Below are positions 63,885-64,000 of a stretch of DNA of 64,000 nucleotides, in pieces. The translations under genes and the position numbers were made by a program. Numbering within the stretch: position 1 is the stretch's first letter; each line of letters starts with the position of its first letter. This DNA is from an uncultured Roseicyclus sp. (GTDB taxonomy: Bacteria > Pseudomonadota > Alphaproteobacteria > Rhodobacterales > Rhodobacteraceae): NCBI GenBank assembly GCA_937139335.1, contig CAKZPN010000066.1, positions 1 to 64,000 on the forward strand, written 5' to 3'. The notes beneath the pieces are model-generated. The model was given only the letters and a program-made list of their open reading frames with translations. It did no database searches and was not told where the DNA came from.

Positions 63885-64000
63885 TCACAATTCGCGCAAG
63901 GCGTTGAACTGGGCCACGTAGCCAGACCCGTCGATCTTGGCCGCGATGATCGTGACCTGTTCGGTGTGGCGGGCCTGTTGCAGCGCGTCCTGCAGCGCGG
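63885..64000 (-). CDS. C-terminal fragment of an unidentified protein, cut by window edge
   Basis: Reading from the edge on the minus strand, an open frame ends at TGA 63885 with 37 visible residues ending ...KIDGSGYVAQFNALREL. It stands 34 nt before tcuA on the same strand, so it may be an operon member. The visible tail is too short for family assignment. Confidence 0.6.
   Translation of the reverse strand, partial: ALQDALQQARHTEQVTIIAAKIDGSGYVAQFNALREL

Overview
The window reads as chromosome of a GC-rich alphaproteobacterium, most likely Rhodobacterales (Rhodobacter/Roseobacter group). The pointers are a smo/mtl-type polyol locus as known from Rhodobacter sphaeroides, a monomeric isocitrate dehydrogenase, a FYDLN-type acidic protein, a NepR/EcfG general stress pair with matching promoters, TRAP and TctABC transporters, and dense gene packing with many 4-bp start/stop overlaps. 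No gap longer than about 300 bases lacks a gene. I see no insertion sequence, integrase, phage gene or CRISPR array.

Layout. 1-6.1 kb is housekeeping: the 3' part of a dihydrolipoamide dehydrogenase, an SH3-like protein, a YgjP-type metallopeptidase with a GntR regulator, a FYDLN protein, tRNA-Ala(GGC) and monomeric icd ending in a strong terminator. 6.2-17.0 kb is a uronate catabolic locus: uxaC, a TRAP transporter, kdgF, kduI, kduD, a UxuB-like reductase and uxaA on the minus strand, divergent from a GntR regulator and kdgK. Together they import (unsaturated) hexuronates and convert them to 2-keto-3-deoxy-6-phosphogluconate. An MgtC-like gene follows. 17.9-23.2 kb is a cytochrome c oxidase locus (CtaG, CopD-like protein, CuA subunit II, fused subunit I-III and a small membrane protein), with a DUF2231 gene on the opposite strand in the middle.

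23.3-36.6 kb looks like a general-stress island. It holds tiny hydrophobic proteins, a PhnA-like membrane protein, a GMC sugar dehydrogenase with a Tat-exported small subunit and a triheme cytochrome c, an ExoD-like protein, a stress-type SDR, two GH13 alpha-glucosidases, DUF3008, a ferritin-like DUF892 protein, a BON protein, NepR and an EcfG-type sigma factor. Six sequences matching the EcfG promoter (GGAAC, 16-17 nt, C/G-GTT) sit upstream of genes here, one of them upstream of the sigma gene itself. PhyR is not in the window.

36.8-39.9 kb has a luciferase-like monooxygenase and an old-yellow-enzyme/FAD fusion. 39.9-49.2 kb is a polyol locus: smoEFGK-type ABC importer, sorbitol dehydrogenase, mannitol dehydrogenase, a LacI-family regulator and xylulokinase. 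Two near-identical palindromes mark the likely LacI operators. 49.2-52.9 kb encodes a heterodimeric ABC exporter with one degenerate ATP site.

53.1-64 kb is a same-strand run: a LysR regulator with two tandem DNA-binding domains, TctABC, a CaiB-type CoA transferase, a D-2-hydroxyacid dehydrogenase, a split AtuA-like pair and TcuBA (tricarballylate oxidation), with one more gene cut by the right edge. It looks like a catabolic operon for a tricarballylate-related polycarboxylate whose full route I cannot name. It and the stress island are the best candidates for something not yet described.
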